Shown piece after piece: positions 1 to 8,736 of a DNA stretch of 64,000 nucleotides. Source of the DNA: Bacteroidaceae bacterium (lineage in GTDB: Bacteria > Bacteroidota > Bacteroidia > Bacteroidales > Bacteroidaceae); contig JAGAQY010000055.1 of the NCBI GenBank assembly GCA_017622495.1, positions 1 through 64,000 on the forward strand, read 5' to 3'. The first letter of the stretch is position 1, and the number at the start of each line of letters is the position of its first letter. The notes beneath the pieces were generated by a model that saw only the letters and a list, made by a program, of their open reading frames with translations, made no database searches and was not told the origin of the DNA. The translations under genes were made by a program, and so were the position numbers.

Positions 1-159
1 CTGTCCCATCAGCCGAGATGTCAAGCGGAACAGCATGGAATCGGAGAAAGCGTAAACCTCGCCAGTATGGCTAGAGAAAAGGTGTAAATCTTTTCAGCTA
101 ATGAAGCAAAAAAGCGTCTACTGAAATCAGGAAAAGACACGCTGCTTCTCCAATTCTTC

Positions 160-240
160 AAATATCCACGGATATTTACTTACGTATCCACGAATATTTC
201 ATCACGTATCCGCGGATATTTCATTACGTATCCACGGTTA
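160..240. repeat. 22-bp-period tandem array, about 3.7 units
   Basis: The word TATCC recurs at 163, 185, 207 and 229, an exact 22-base spacing. The units read roughly as ACGTATCCACGGATATTTCA with a few substitutions. Each full unit contains a near-palindrome around ATCC(A/G)CGGAT. There is no variable spacer, so it is not a CRISPR array. I recognise nothing in positions 1-159; short open frames enter from the left edge but none can be assigned. Confidence 0.8.
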
Positions 241-330
241 CGCGAGTTTTTCTATACTGAAAACTTGCTTTTCGGACAAATACTTTGTGCTTTTAGGGAG
301 TAACCGTTGTGATTAGTTATGGGAATATCC

Positions 331-365
331 TAAAAAATGCCCTCCGCCGTAGGGGCGGAAGGCAT
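331..365 (-). terminator. Rho-independent terminator of ruvB
   Basis: On the minus strand a 12-bp stem (arms 354-365 and 337-348, one G-U pair) closes a 5-nt loop and is followed by a run of six T (336 down to 331). It lies just past the ruvB stop codon, so it most likely ends that transcript. Confidence 0.85.
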
Positions 366-392
366 GGTGTGGGGTTGCTTTTTGTGAATTGT

Positions 393-1418
393 TTAGTCGA
401 ACAAGCCACGTATGTTCTGGTAGACGCTCTTGCCGAGGTGCTTGTAGGCGAGCTCTGTGACTTCGCGGCCTCGGGGGGTACGCTTGAGGAAGCCCTCCTT
501 GATGAGGAAGGGTTCGTACACCTCTTCCAAGGTGCCGGAGTCTTCGCCGATGGCCGTGGCAATGGTGCCGAGGCCTACGGGGCCACCGCCAAACTTGTCG
601 ATGATGGTGCAGAGTATCTTGTTGTCAATCTCGTCGAGTCCGTAGCGGTCGATGTTGAGCGCTTCGAGCGCATACTGTGCTATGGAGAGATTGATTTCAC
701 CATTGCCCTCGACCTGTGCGAAGTCGCGCACGCGGCGCAGCAGGGCATTGGCAATACGGGGCGTGCCGCGGCTGCGGCGGGCTATCTCACCGGCTGCCTC
801 CTGGTCGCATGGCACACCGAGGATGTAGGCTGAGCGGCCGATGATGCGTGAGAGCACTTCGTTGTCGTAGTACTCGAGGTGCATGTTTATGCCAAAGCGG
901 GCGCGGAGCGGGGCGGTGAGCATGCCGCTACGTGTGGTGGCACCGATGAGCGTGAAGGGGTTGAGGTCTATCTGTATGCTGCGTGCCGAGGGACCCTTGT
1001 CAATCATGATGTCGATGCGGTAGTCCTCCATGGCCGAGTACAGGTACTCCTCCACCACGGGCGACAGGCGGTGTATCTCGTCGATGAAGAGCACATCGTT
1101 GGGCTCGAGCGAGGTGAGCAGACCAGCCAGGTCGCCGGGCTTGTCGAGCACAGGACCCGAGGTGAGCTTGAACCCTACGCCCAGTTCGTTGGCGATGATA
1201 TTGCTCAGCGTAGTCTTGCCCAATCCGGGAGGACCGTGCAGCAACACGTGGTCGAGCGCCTCGGCGCGTAAGCGGGCGGCCTTGACGAAGATACGCAGAT
1301 TGTCCACCACCTTGTCCTGCCCCGAGAAATCCTCGAAGTGGAGGGGACGCAGGGCATTCTCGTAGTCCTTGTCTTTGCTGCCAAACTGCTGTCGGCGTAT
1401 GTCGAAGTTTTCTTCCAT
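393..1418 (-). CDS. ruvB: Holliday junction branch-migration ATPase RuvB
   Basis: RuvB is the hexameric AAA+ motor that, with RuvA and RuvC, drives branch migration of Holliday junctions in recombinational repair. The 341-residue length is normal for the family. Walker A (GPPGLGKTT) lies at residues 62-70 and the Walker B DEIH at 113-116. The ATTRSG segment near residue 160 and the C-terminal winged helix ending in a GREVTELAY-type stretch are also typical. It is monocistronic on the minus strand with its own promoter (1447-1477) and terminator (331-365). No ruvA or ruvC is adjacent. The annotated ATG is the natural start, directly before the conserved [10 protein letters not shown]-terminus. 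Confidence 0.97.
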   Translation of the reverse strand: MEENFDIRRQQFGSKDKDYENALRPLHFEDFSGQDKVVDNLRIFVKAARLRAEALDHVLLHGPPGLGKTTLSNIIANELGVGFKLTSGPVLDKPGDLAGLLTSLEPNDVLFIDEIHRLSPVVEEYLYSAMEDYRIDIMIDKGPSARSIQIDLNPFTLIGATTRSGMLTAPLRARFGINMHLEYYDNEVLSRIIGRSAYILGVPCDQEAAGEIARRSRGTPRIANALLRRVRDFAQVEGNGEINLSIAQYALEALNIDRYGLDEIDNKILCTIIDKFGGGPVGLGTIATAIGEDSGTLEEVYEPFLIKEGFLKRTPRGREVTELAYKHLGKSVYQNIRGLFD

Positions 1419-1446
1419 CTGCTATGCTTCTTTATTATAATAGGAG

Positions 1447-1477
1447 CAAAGGTAATACAAACATGTGGAAATGCAAA
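1447..1477 (-). promoter_or_regulatory. Bacteroidetes-type promoter of ruvB
   Basis: Read on the minus strand, TTTG (1477-1474) is followed by 19 nt and then TACCTTTG (1454-1447). This is a full match to the Bacteroidetes primary sigma consensus TTTG-N19/20-TAnnTTTG. Transcription would start a few bases further on, leaving a leader of roughly 20-25 nt before ruvB. Confidence 0.75.
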
Positions 1478-1519
1478 ACGTGTGTGAGGTGTTTTTGCTC
1501 TCGCCGTGGATATGCGTTA

Positions 1520-1660
1520 CTTATTCACTCGCTTATCCGTATCTTGATGGCTGCGCCAAGAAGATACTCTCGCTCGTTGTGAATAAATCAACGTCTTTGT
1601 AAGATTAAGCGAGCTTTCTCTCACAAAGTCGTTGCTTATTCACTCGCTTATCCGTATCTT
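1520..1660. repeat. 26-bp direct repeat with an inverted partial copy
   Basis: The same 26-base word beginning CTTATTCACTCGC occurs at 1520-1545 and 1635-1660. Between them, around 1560-1590, lies an imperfect copy in the opposite orientation. The second direct copy supplies the spacer and -7 box of the promoter for the downstream protease gene. Confidence 0.75.
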
Positions 1661-1662
1661 TG
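1632..1662 (+). promoter_or_regulatory. Putative promoter of the M16 protease gene
   Basis: TTG at 1632-1634, a 20-nt spacer and TATCTTTG at 1655-1662 fit the Bacteroidetes promoter consensus, 33 nt upstream of the ATG at 1696. The spacer consists of the 26-bp repeat described for this intergenic region. Confidence 0.6.
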
Positions 1663-1695
1663 CCGATTGAAACGGTGAAGTTAAATTGAAAACGA

Positions 1696-2922
1696 ATGAA
1701 GACATCCTATAATACTGCCGTCTTGCCCAATGGGCTGCGTATCATACATACGCAGTCGCCTACGTCTGTGGTCTATTGTGGCTACGCCTTTGATGTAGGC
1801 ACACGTGATGAAGGACCTGACGAGCAGGGTTTTGCCCACTTCGTGGAGCACATGCTCTTCAAGGGTACCGGGAAGCGCAGGGCGTGGCATATCCTCAACC
1901 GAATGGAGAATGTGGGGGGCGACCTCAATGCCTTTACTGACAAGGAAGAGACGGTGGTGTATTCGGCATTCCTGAAGAAGGACTTCGTGCGTGCCCTTGA
2001 ACTGCTCACCGATATCGTGTTTTGCAGCACATTCCCACAGCATGAGATCGACAAGGAGCGTGGCGTGATACTGGAGGAAATAGAGAGCTATGAGGATAAC
2101 CCTGCCGAACTCATATTTGACGACTTTGAGGACATCCTCTACCATGGCCACGCGCTGGGACACAATATCTTGGGTACGCCTCGTCATATCAAGCGCTTCG
2201 CTACGGACCGTGCGCTGCGTTTCGTGAAACGCTACTACCATCCTGCCAATGCGGTGCTGTTTGTGTATGGCAACATCCACTTTGACCGTATCGTCAGATG
2301 GGCCGAGCGATTGACGGCTGATATTCCCAGGGGTGAGGCCAATAGTGGGCGCGTGGTGCCTATGCCATGCGTAGGAGGACGTGTGGAGATGAAGCGTTGC
2401 ACGCATCAGAACCATGTGATGATTGGCTGCGCGGGGTATCCGGCATCGGACCAACGGCGCACTGGACTCTATTTGCTTAACAATATATTGGGTGGCCCGG
2501 GTATGAACAGCCGACTCAACATGGCTCTGCGCGAACACTCGGGCTTGGTATATAATGTAGAGAGTAGTATCACCAGCTATACAGATACGGGCGTGTTTAA
2601 GATCTATTTTGGCGTAGATGCCCACGATGTGGAGCGCGGTGTGGAGCTGGCTCTCGGGGAATTGCAACGCTTGTGTGAACGCCCCCTTAGCGCCTATAAC
2701 CTCACTGCTGCGAAGAAACAGCTTATAGGACAGGTGGGAGTGGCTTCTGACAACTTTGAGAATGCTGCTATCAGCATGGCCAAGACCTACCTGCACTATG
2801 GAACGTGTGAGGGTACCGAGGCCCTGTTTCGTAGGATAGAGGCGCTTGCGCCAACTGAACTCTGGGATATTGCCAATGAACTGTTTGCACCCACAAACCT
2901 TACTACATTAATATATAGATAG
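1696..2922 (+). CDS. M16 family zinc-dependent peptidase
   Basis: This is an insulinase/mitochondrial-processing-peptidase-like (pitrilysin family) metalloprotease. The inverted zinc motif HxxEH is present as HFVEH at residues 48-52, and the downstream glutamate ligand is probably in the DKERGVILEEIES stretch near residues 120-130. The C-terminal M16_C half contains the usual LNNILGGPGMNSRL segment around residues 265-280. The 408-residue length is typical of single-unit bacterial M16 enzymes that dimerise. I see no convincing signal peptide, so a cytoplasmic location is likely, perhaps processing or degrading peptides. It stands alone, followed by an untranslated gap before korA. Confidence 0.9.
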   Translation: MKTSYNTAVLPNGLRIIHTQSPTSVVYCGYAFDVGTRDEGPDEQGFAHFVEHMLFKGTGKRRAWHILNRMENVGGDLNAFTDKEETVVYSAFLKKDFVRALELLTDIVFCSTFPQHEIDKERGVILEEIESYEDNPAELIFDDFEDILYHGHALGHNILGTPRHIKRFATDRALRFVKRYYHPANAVLFVYGNIHFDRIVRWAERLTADIPRGEANSGRVVPMPCVGGRVEMKRCTHQNHVMIGCAGYPASDQRRTGLYLLNNILGGPGMNSRLNMALREHSGLVYNVESSITSYTDTGVFKIYFGVDAHDVERGVELALGELQRLCERPLSAYNLTAAKKQLIGQVGVASDNFENAAISMAKTYLHYGTCEGTEALFRRIEALAPTELWDIANELFAPTNLTTLIYR

Positions 2923-3057
2923 CGCTCGTTCCCGTTGAGTCTATGCCCTCGGAGAACAACTATTGAGGATGGGGAGCGAAATAATGGGGCAATGTGTTTT
3001 ATTATTCAGTAAAAATACCGAAATTTGCAACCGATATATTTAGATATTAAAAAGACA

Positions 3058-4905
3058 ATGAGTGAACAAATCATCGTAAAAGAGCGCGACGAGGTGATCG
3101 TGCGCTTCTCCGGCGACTCGGGCGACGGTATGCAGCTGGCGGGAAATATCTTTTCTACCGTATCGGCTACCGTAGGTAACGACATTTGTACCTTCCCCGA
3201 CTATCCGGCCGACATACGTGCCCCGCAAGGAAGCCTTACGGGCGTGTCGGGATTCCAAGTACATATCGGCTCGGGCAAGGTGTATACACCGGGCGACCTG
3301 TGCGACGTGCTGGTAGCCATGAATGCTGCTGCACTGAAGACACAGTACCGCTATGCCAAGCCCAACGCTACCATTATTATAGATACCGACTCGTTCGGCC
3401 CAGTCGACCTGAAGAAGGCCGCATTCGCCACCGAGGATCCCTTGGCAGAGATGAGCATCGATGCCGACCGCGTAGTGGCATGCCCCATCACACAGATGGT
3501 GAAGGACTGCCTCGCCGACAGCGGTATGGAACCCAAGGCGGTGCTCAAGTGCCGCAACATGTTTGCCCTCGGCCTCGTGTGCTGGCTCTTCGACCGCGAC
3601 CTCAACGTGGCGTTCAACTATCTGCGCGAGAAGTTTGCCAAGAAACCCGCATTGGCAGAGGCCAACATCAAGGTCATCCAAGCCGGCTATGACTACGGAC
3701 ACAACACCCACAGCTCGGCAACCAACGTATACCGTGTGGAGACCAAGCACAAGGTGCCCGGGCGCTATATGGACATCACGGGCAACAAAGCCACAGCATA
3801 CGGCTTCATCGCAGCTGCCGAGAAGGCGGGCTTGAAGCTCTACTTGGGCTCATACCCCATCACTCCGGCTACCGATGTGTTGCACGAACTCTCCAAACAC
3901 AAGTCGCTGGGCGTGACCACCGTACAGTGCGAAGACGAGATTGCCGGATGCGCTTCGGCTGTTGGCGCTTCGTTTGCAGGTGCTTTGGCTGTGACATCCA
4001 CCTCTGGACCCGGCATCTGCCTCAAGTCCGAGGCGATGAACCTCGCCGTCATCATGGAACTTCCGCTCGTAGTACTCGACGTACAGCGCGGAGGCCCTGC
4101 CACGGGATTGCCCACCAAGTCGGAGCAGACCGACCTGCTGCAGGTGCTCTTTGGCCGTAACGGCGAATCGCCCATGCCGGTATTGGCAGCTACATCGCCC
4201 ACCGACTGCTTCGATGCAGCCTACATGGCCTGTAAGATTGCCCTGGAGCACATGACTCCCGTGGTGCTGCTCACCGATGCCTTCGTGGCTAACGGCTCGG
4301 GCGCTTTCCGCCTGCCCAATCTGGCTGAATATGCAGCCATCAATCCTCCCTACGTGCCTGAAGAGCTGAAAGGTACATGGACTCCCTATCAGCGTCAGGA
4401 GGAGAATGGCGTGCGTTACTGGGCTGTGCCCGGACGCGAAGGATTCCAGCATATCCTCGGTGGTTTGGAGAAGGACAACAAGACAGGTGCCATCTCTACC
4501 GACCCCGAGAACCACGACCTGATGACCCGTCTGCGCCAGCAGAAGATAGATGCCATCCCCGTACCCGACCTTGTGGTAGAGGGAGACGCCGAGGATGCCG
4601 AGCTGCTCATTGTTGGCTTCGGTGGTACCTATGGACATCTCCATGCTGCCATGGACGAGATGCGTGCCACGGGCAAGAAGGTGGCTCTCGCCCACTTCAA
4701 GTACATCAACCCGCTGCCCAAGAACACTGCTGAGGTGCTGCGCAAGTATCCGAAGGTAGTGGTGGCCGAGCAGAACTCGGGCCAGCTGGCTGCGTGGCTA
4801 CGCATGAAGGTCGACGGATTCGTGCCTTGCCAGTACAACGAGGTAAAGGGACAGCCCTTTGAAGTCAGCACACTGGTTCAAAACTTGGCTCCCCTCTTGG
4901 ACTAG
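3058..4905 (+). CDS. korA: 2-oxoacid:ferredoxin oxidoreductase (2-oxoglutarate type), fused gamma-alpha subunit
   Basis: This is the alpha subunit of a pyruvate/2-oxoglutarate-ferredoxin oxidoreductase, which oxidatively decarboxylates a 2-oxoacid to the acyl-CoA and reduces ferredoxin. The N-terminal ~190 residues are a gamma-type domain (RFSGDSGDGMQLAG near residues 13-26). The pyrimidine-binding alpha domain follows (SYPITPATD, then the TSTSGPG and GPATGLPTKSEQ motifs). The fused 615-residue layout is usual in Bacteroidetes. I chose the ATG at 3058 because the protein then starts MSEQIIVKERDE; an upstream in-frame start at 3025 adds only an AT-rich, unconserved 11 residues. Its partner korB lies 0.7 kb downstream, separated by a repeat-flanked GxxExxY gene. 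Confidence 0.93.
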   Translation: MSEQIIVKERDEVIVRFSGDSGDGMQLAGNIFSTVSATVGNDICTFPDYPADIRAPQGSLTGVSGFQVHIGSGKVYTPGDLCDVLVAMNAAALKTQYRYAKPNATIIIDTDSFGPVDLKKAAFATEDPLAEMSIDADRVVACPITQMVKDCLADSGMEPKAVLKCRNMFALGLVCWLFDRDLNVAFNYLREKFAKKPALAEANIKVIQAGYDYGHNTHSSATNVYRVETKHKVPGRYMDITGNKATAYGFIAAAEKAGLKLYLGSYPITPATDVLHELSKHKSLGVTTVQCEDEIAGCASAVGASFAGALAVTSTSGPGICLKSEAMNLAVIMELPLVVLDVQRGGPATGLPTKSEQTDLLQVLFGRNGESPMPVLAATSPTDCFDAAYMACKIALEHMTPVVLLTDAFVANGSGAFRLPNLAEYAAINPPYVPEELKGTWTPYQRQEENGVRYWAVPGREGFQHILGGLEKDNKTGAISTDPENHDLMTRLRQQKIDAIPVPDLVVEGDAEDAELLIVGFGGTYGHLHAAMDEMRATGKKVALAHFKYINPLPKNTAEVLRKYPKVVVAEQNSGQLAAWLRMKVDGFVPCQYNEVKGQPFEVSTLVQNLAPLLD

Positions 4906-4922
4906 GATTGTTTATATAAACC

Positions 4923-5070
4923 ACAGATTACACAGATTTCTCAGATTATTTATTCATATTACCAATCCGTGCAATCCGCGAAATCTGTGGTAGGGAAAAT
5001 AAAAAACAAACAGCAGAGAACGTGTTATTCTCGATAATTAATCAGAGTAATCCGTGAAATCTGTGGTTAA
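4923..5070. repeat. Left copy of ~148-bp direct repeat flanking the GxxExxY gene
   Basis: It is about nine-tenths identical by eye to 5472-5618 (one indel, roughly eleven substitutions). Internally it is an inverted repeat built of ~9-nt units: a (C)ACAGATT series faces an AATCCGnG...AATCTGTGG series. An A-rich stretch and a further half unit follow. It begins immediately after korA, and its last half unit runs up to the GxxExxY start region. Confidence 0.85.
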
Positions 5071-5086
5071 CAAGAAAGTAAGCATC

Positions 5087-5464
5087 ATGACAGGCAACTT
5101 CATACATAAGGAAGAGACATATCAGATTATTGGTGCAGCTATGGCTGTGCACCAGTATCTGGGATGTGGCTTTACCGAGAAGGTCTATCAAGATGCATTG
5201 GAGATAGAATTTCAAGCGCAAGGTATTCCCTACAAGCGTGAAGAACCAATACATGTCTCATACCGAGGAGTACAATTGGATTCGCTATTTGTCCCTGACT
5301 TCATCTGCTTTGACCATATCATTGTAGAGCTGAAAGCTGTGAAGGAATTGGAGGACATCCACCGTGCACAAGCCATCAACTATGGTAAGGTAGCTGACGC
5401 TGAGGTCGCTTTGCTTGTCAACTTTGGAGAATCATCATTGCGCTACGAACGTTTTATAATATAG
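5087..5464 (+). CDS. GxxExxY family protein (PD-(D/E)XK nuclease-like)
   Basis: This 125-residue protein belongs to the GxxExxY family, named for the motif seen here as GCGFTEKVY near residues 24-32. The later ...VPDFICFDHIIVELKAVKEL segment resembles a PD-(D/E)XK nuclease core, with D in VPDF and E-L-K in VELKAV. The biochemical role of the family is not established, and I do not assign a substrate. The ATG at 5087 is preferred because an in-frame GTG at 5054 lies inside the flanking repeat. The gene sits between korA and korB within two ~148-bp direct repeats, which suggests it arrived as a cassette. It has no terminator of its own, so it is probably co-transcribed with its neighbours. Confidence 0.88.
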   Translation: MTGNFIHKEETYQIIGAAMAVHQYLGCGFTEKVYQDALEIEFQAQGIPYKREEPIHVSYRGVQLDSLFVPDFICFDHIIVELKAVKELEDIHRAQAINYGKVADAEVALLVNFGESSLRYERFII

Positions 5465-5471
5465 TAAAACT

Positions 5472-5618
5472 ACAGATTACACAGATTTCTCAGATTATTA
5501 TTCATATTACTAATCCGTGTAATTTGCGTAATCTGTGGTAGAGAAAATAAAAAACAAACAGCAGAAGACATGTTACTCTCAATAATTAATCAGAGTAATC
5601 CGTGAAATCTGTGGTTAA
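5472..5618. repeat. Right copy of the direct repeat flanking the GxxExxY gene
   Basis: This is the near-identical partner of 4923-5070, starting 7 nt after the GxxExxY stop and ending 15 nt before the korB ATG. The final ~30 bases are identical in both copies. Confidence 0.85.
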
Positions 5619-5632
5619 AAAAATAAGTATAT

Positions 5633-6634
5633 ATGAGTTATACAGCACAAGATTACAAGAAAGGTCAGCCGCGCTGGTGCCCCGGCTGCGGTGACCACTT
5701 CTTCCTCGCCGCCCTCCATAAGGCCATGGCCGAGATAGGCGTAGCTCCGCACAACATCGCTGTGATATCCGGTATCGGATGTTCGAGCCGCCTGCCCCAC
5801 TACATGAACACCTACGGTATGAATACCATCCACGGACGTGCTGCTGCCATTGCCACAGGCTGTAAGGTGGCCAACCCCGAGCTGTCTGTATGGCAGGTGA
5901 GCGGCGATGGCGACGGCCTCGCTATCGGTGGCAACCACTTCATCCATGCCAATCGCCGCAATATCAACCTCAACATGATATTGCTCAATAACCGCATCTA
6001 TGGCCTCACCAAGGGGCAGTACTCGCCCACGAGTCCGCGCGGCTTCGTCAGCAAGTCAAGCCCCTATGGTACAGTGGAAGACCCCTTCCGCCCTGCCGAA
6101 CTCTGCTTCGGTGCCCGCGGTCACTTCTTTGCCCGTGCCGTAGCGACCGATGCTCCTGGCACCGTAGAGATACTCAAGGCTGCCCACGCCCATAAGGGTG
6201 CTTCGGTGTGTGAGATACTGCAAAACTGCGTCATCTTCAACGATGGCACCCACGACAGCGTGTACAACAAGGAGGGACGTGCCAAGAATGCCATCTACCT
6301 GCGTCATGGCCAACCCATGGTGTTCGGTGTCAACAACGAGTACGGACTCATGCAGGAGGGCTTCGGCCTCAAGGTGGTAAAGATTGGTGAGAATGGTGTG
6401 ACTATCGACGACATCCTCGTACACGATGCTCACTGTGAGGACAACACCCTGCAGCTCAAGTTGGCGCTGATGGAAGGCCCCGACTTCCCCATTGCCCTCG
6501 GTGTCATCCGTGATGTGGAGGCTCCCACCTACGATGAGGCTGTGGAGGCGCAGATTGCCGAAGTGAAGGAGAAGAAGGCCTACCACACCTTTGAAGAACT
6601 GCTCCTCACCAACGACACTTGGGAGGTGAAGTGA
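5633..6634 (+). CDS. korB: 2-oxoacid:ferredoxin oxidoreductase (2-oxoglutarate type), beta subunit
   Basis: This is the thiamine-diphosphate-binding beta subunit that pairs with KorA. The N-terminal RWCPGCGDHF supplies Cys residues near 16-19. The TPP/Mg motif is visible as SGDGDGLAIGGNH near residues 88-100, followed by LNNRIYGLTKGQYSPTS. At 333 residues it matches family length. The start ATG at 5633 directly follows the right-hand direct repeat. No separate delta-type ferredoxin subunit gene (korD-like) is present in the window. The transcript should end at the strong terminator at 6779. Confidence 0.93.
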   Translation: MSYTAQDYKKGQPRWCPGCGDHFFLAALHKAMAEIGVAPHNIAVISGIGCSSRLPHYMNTYGMNTIHGRAAAIATGCKVANPELSVWQVSGDGDGLAIGGNHFIHANRRNINLNMILLNNRIYGLTKGQYSPTSPRGFVSKSSPYGTVEDPFRPAELCFGARGHFFARAVATDAPGTVEILKAAHAHKGASVCEILQNCVIFNDGTHDSVYNKEGRAKNAIYLRHGQPMVFGVNNEYGLMQEGFGLKVVKIGENGVTIDDILVHDAHCEDNTLQLKLALMEGPDFPIALGVIRDVEAPTYDEAVEAQIAEVKEKKAYHTFEELLLTNDTWEVK

Positions 6635-6741
6635 GTTTTTAAGTTTTTGAGTTATTAAGTTTGTAAGCTGATAAGTCCCCATCTGGACAGTAAACTCAAA
6701 AACTCAAAAACTCAAAAACTTATAAACTCAAAAACTCAAAA
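6635..6741. repeat. Inverted repeat of short (ACTCAAAA-like) units after korB
   Basis: The left arm (about 6635-6666) is a series of AGTTTTTGAGTT-like words. The right arm (6692-6741) is four to five copies of ACTCAAAA and variants, the reverse complement of the left. Between them is a unique core containing CCATCTGGAC (6679-6688). A similar core recurs in the elements at 12124-12235 and 55478-55570. The rest of the 497-nt gap to pckA holds the terminator at 6779, the promoter near 7035 and otherwise nothing I recognise. Confidence 0.75.
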
Positions 6742-6778
6742 GACCGCTGCGCTAATCTTACAACTCACATCTTACGTC

Positions 6779-6820
6779 GAAGCAGGCTCCAATGCAGCGG
6801 GGAGCCTGCTTCTTTTTTTG
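6779..6820 (+). terminator. Rho-independent terminator of korAB
   Basis: A perfect 12-bp stem (6779-6790 with 6801-6812) encloses a 10-nt loop and runs into a seven-T tract. It lies about 145 nt after the korB stop. Confidence 0.92.
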
Positions 6821-7034
6821 TTGTTCGCTTGGAGCCAATCTACGCGGTGGCAGTGTGTGGATTTGGTAGATGTACTGCGATGTTGTATGGAGTTGAATGT
6901 GAGGCCTGTGAAAATGTAAACTCCGCGTGGCACTTTTTTTGTGGGTGATACGCGAAGAATGTGTTGTGCAACATTTTTGTGTTCTTTAACATGAAAGTTT
7001 TATCTGTGGACTTCTTCTTCTGAAAAATCCTTGT

Positions 7035-7042
7035 TAAATTTG
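7035..7042 (+). promoter_or_regulatory. Putative -7 box of the pckA promoter
   Basis: TAAATTTG matches the Bacteroidetes TAnnTTTG -7 element about 90 nt upstream of pckA. No clean TTTG is present 19-20 nt earlier, so the assignment rests on one box only. Confidence 0.45.
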
Positions 7043-7131
7043 TATGCGGTTTGGAAGGGACGTTTCCCTGCCTATCAACAGAATGTGAAATAACAAGAGT
7101 ATTTAACCATAAATTTACAAAATTAATTAAA

Positions 7132-8736
7132 ATGGCAAACATTGATTTGAGCAAGTACGGAATCACCGGTGCAGTAGAGGTTTTGCACAATCCGTCTTAT
7201 GAAGTTTTGTTCCAAGAGGAAACAAAAGCAGGTCTTGAAGGTTTCGAGAAGGGTCAGGAGACCGAGCTCGGCGCCGTTAACGTGATGACAGGTGTTTACA
7301 CCGGCCGTTCACCCAAAGACAAGTTCTTTGTAATGGACGAGGTAAGCAAGGATACTGTATGGTGGACTTCTGATGAATACAAGAACGACAACAAGCCCGT
7401 TACAGAGGCTACCTGGGCAGTGCTCAAGGACCTTGCTGTAAAGGAACTCTCTGGCAAGAAGCTCTATGTAATGGATACCTTCTGCGGTGCCAACGAGAAC
7501 AGCCGTCTGAAAGTTCGCTTCATCATGGAGGTAGCATGGCAGGCTCACTTCGTAAAGAATATGTTTATCCGTCCTACTGAGGAGGAACTCGCTAACTATG
7601 GTGAGCCCGACTTCGTAGTATACAACGCTTCTAAGGCAAAGGTAGACAACTACGCTGAGCTCGGCCTCAACTCTGAGACTGCTGTAGTGTTCAACCTCAC
7701 CTCTAAGGAGCAGGTAATCCTCAACACATGGTATGGTGGTGAGATGAAGAAGGGTATGTTCTCAATCATGAACTATCTGCTTCCTCTCCGTGGCATGGCT
7801 TCAATGCACTGCTCTGCCAATGTAGGTCACGATGGCGACACCGCTATCTTCTTCGGTCTCTCTGGTACAGGTAAGACTACCCTTTCTACCGACCCCAAGC
7901 GTCTCCTCATCGGTGACGACGAGCACGGCTGGGACGACGAAGGCGTATTCAACTTCGAGGGTGGCTGCTACGCAAAGGTTATCAACCTCGACAAGGAGTC
8001 TGAGCCCGATATCTTCAACGCTATCAAGCGCGACGCTCTCCTCGAGAACGTAACCGTAGCTGCTGACGGCAAGATCGACTTCGCCGATAAGAGCGTTACC
8101 GAGAACACTCGTGTATCATATCCTATCTACCACATCGACAACATCGTGAAGCCCGTTTCTAAGGCTGGTCCTGCAAAGAAGGTTATCTTCCTCTCTGCCG
8201 ACGCCTTCGGTGTACTTCCTCCCGTATCTATCTTGAACCCCGCCCAGACACAGTACTACTTCCTCTCTGGCTTCACCGCTAAGTTGGCAGGTACAGAGCG
8301 TGGTATCACAGAGCCCACACCTACCTTCTCAGCTTGCTTCGGCGCAGCTTTCTTGAGCTTGCACCCCACAAAGTACGGTGAAGAGTTGGTTAAGAAGATG
8401 GAGGCTAACGGTGCTACCGCATACCTCGTAAACACAGGTTGGAACGGTACCGGCAAGCGTATCTCTATCAAGGATACCCGTGGCATCATCGACGCTATCC
8501 TCGATGGCTCTATCGACAAGGCTCCCACAAAGGTTATCCCTTACTTCGACTTTGTAGTGCCCACAGAGCTCCCCGGTGTTGACACCAACATCCTCGATCC
8601 TCGCGACACTTACGCTGACGCTGCTCAGTGGGAAGAGAAGGCAAAAGACCTCGCTGGCCGCTTCATCAAGAACTTCGCTAAGTTCACTGGCAACGAGGCT
8701 GGTAAGGCTCTCGTCGCTGCAGGTCCTAAGCTCTAA
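7132..8736 (+). CDS. pckA: Phosphoenolpyruvate carboxykinase (ATP)
   Basis: The ATP-dependent enzyme interconverts oxaloacetate and phosphoenolpyruvate. In anaerobic Bacteroidales it usually runs in the carboxylating direction toward succinate. The kinase-1 P-loop appears as GLSGTGKTT at about residues 241-249, followed by LIGDDEHGW, which carries metal-binding acidic residues. The 534-residue length is normal. I took the ATG at 7132 ([10 protein letters not shown]); an in-frame extension to 7051 is unconserved-looking leader. Codon use is strongly biased (many CTC, GTA, AAG), as expected of a highly expressed gene. It is monocistronic, with a TAnnTTTG box upstream and a strong hairpin at 8827. 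Its last 30 bases are duplicated downstream. Confidence 0.97.
   Translation: MANIDLSKYGITGAVEVLHNPSYEVLFQEETKAGLEGFEKGQETELGAVNVMTGVYTGRSPKDKFFVMDEVSKDTVWWTSDEYKNDNKPVTEATWAVLKDLAVKELSGKKLYVMDTFCGANENSRLKVRFIMEVAWQAHFVKNMFIRPTEEELANYGEPDFVVYNASKAKVDNYAELGLNSETAVVFNLTSKEQVILNTWYGGEMKKGMFSIMNYLLPLRGMASMHCSANVGHDGDTAIFFGLSGTGKTTLSTDPKRLLIGDDEHGWDDEGVFNFEGGCYAKVINLDKESEPDIFNAIKRDALLENVTVAADGKIDFADKSVTENTRVSYPIYHIDNIVKPVSKAGPAKKVIFLSADAFGVLPPVSILNPAQTQYYFLSGFTAKLAGTERGITEPTPTFSACFGAAFLSLHPTKYGEELVKKMEANGATAYLVNTGWNGTGKRISIKDTRGIIDAILDGSIDKAPTKVIPYFDFVVPTELPGVDTNILDPRDTYADAAQWEEKAKDLAGRFIKNFAKFTGNEAGKALVAAGPKL

Noticed and set aside
1-87. C-terminal end of a protein entering from the left edge
   Set aside because: Frames of 17 to 28 codons end within the first 90 bases, but none gives recognisable sequence, so no gene is called.
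160-240. Possible CRISPR array
   Set aside because: The repeats are contiguous with a 22-nt period and no variable spacers, and no cas genes are present.
317-1365. Long open frames on the plus strand across ruvB
   Set aside because: They are shadows of ruvB; none has a family-like sequence or a credible start.
1681-2796. 371-codon minus-strand frame opposite the M16 protease
   Set aside because: The plus-strand frame carries the HFVEH zinc motif; the opposite one has no recognisable domain.
6840-7190. Minus-strand frame upstream of pckA
   Set aside because: It covers the promoter region and the pckA start, is low in coding character and has no recognisable motif.
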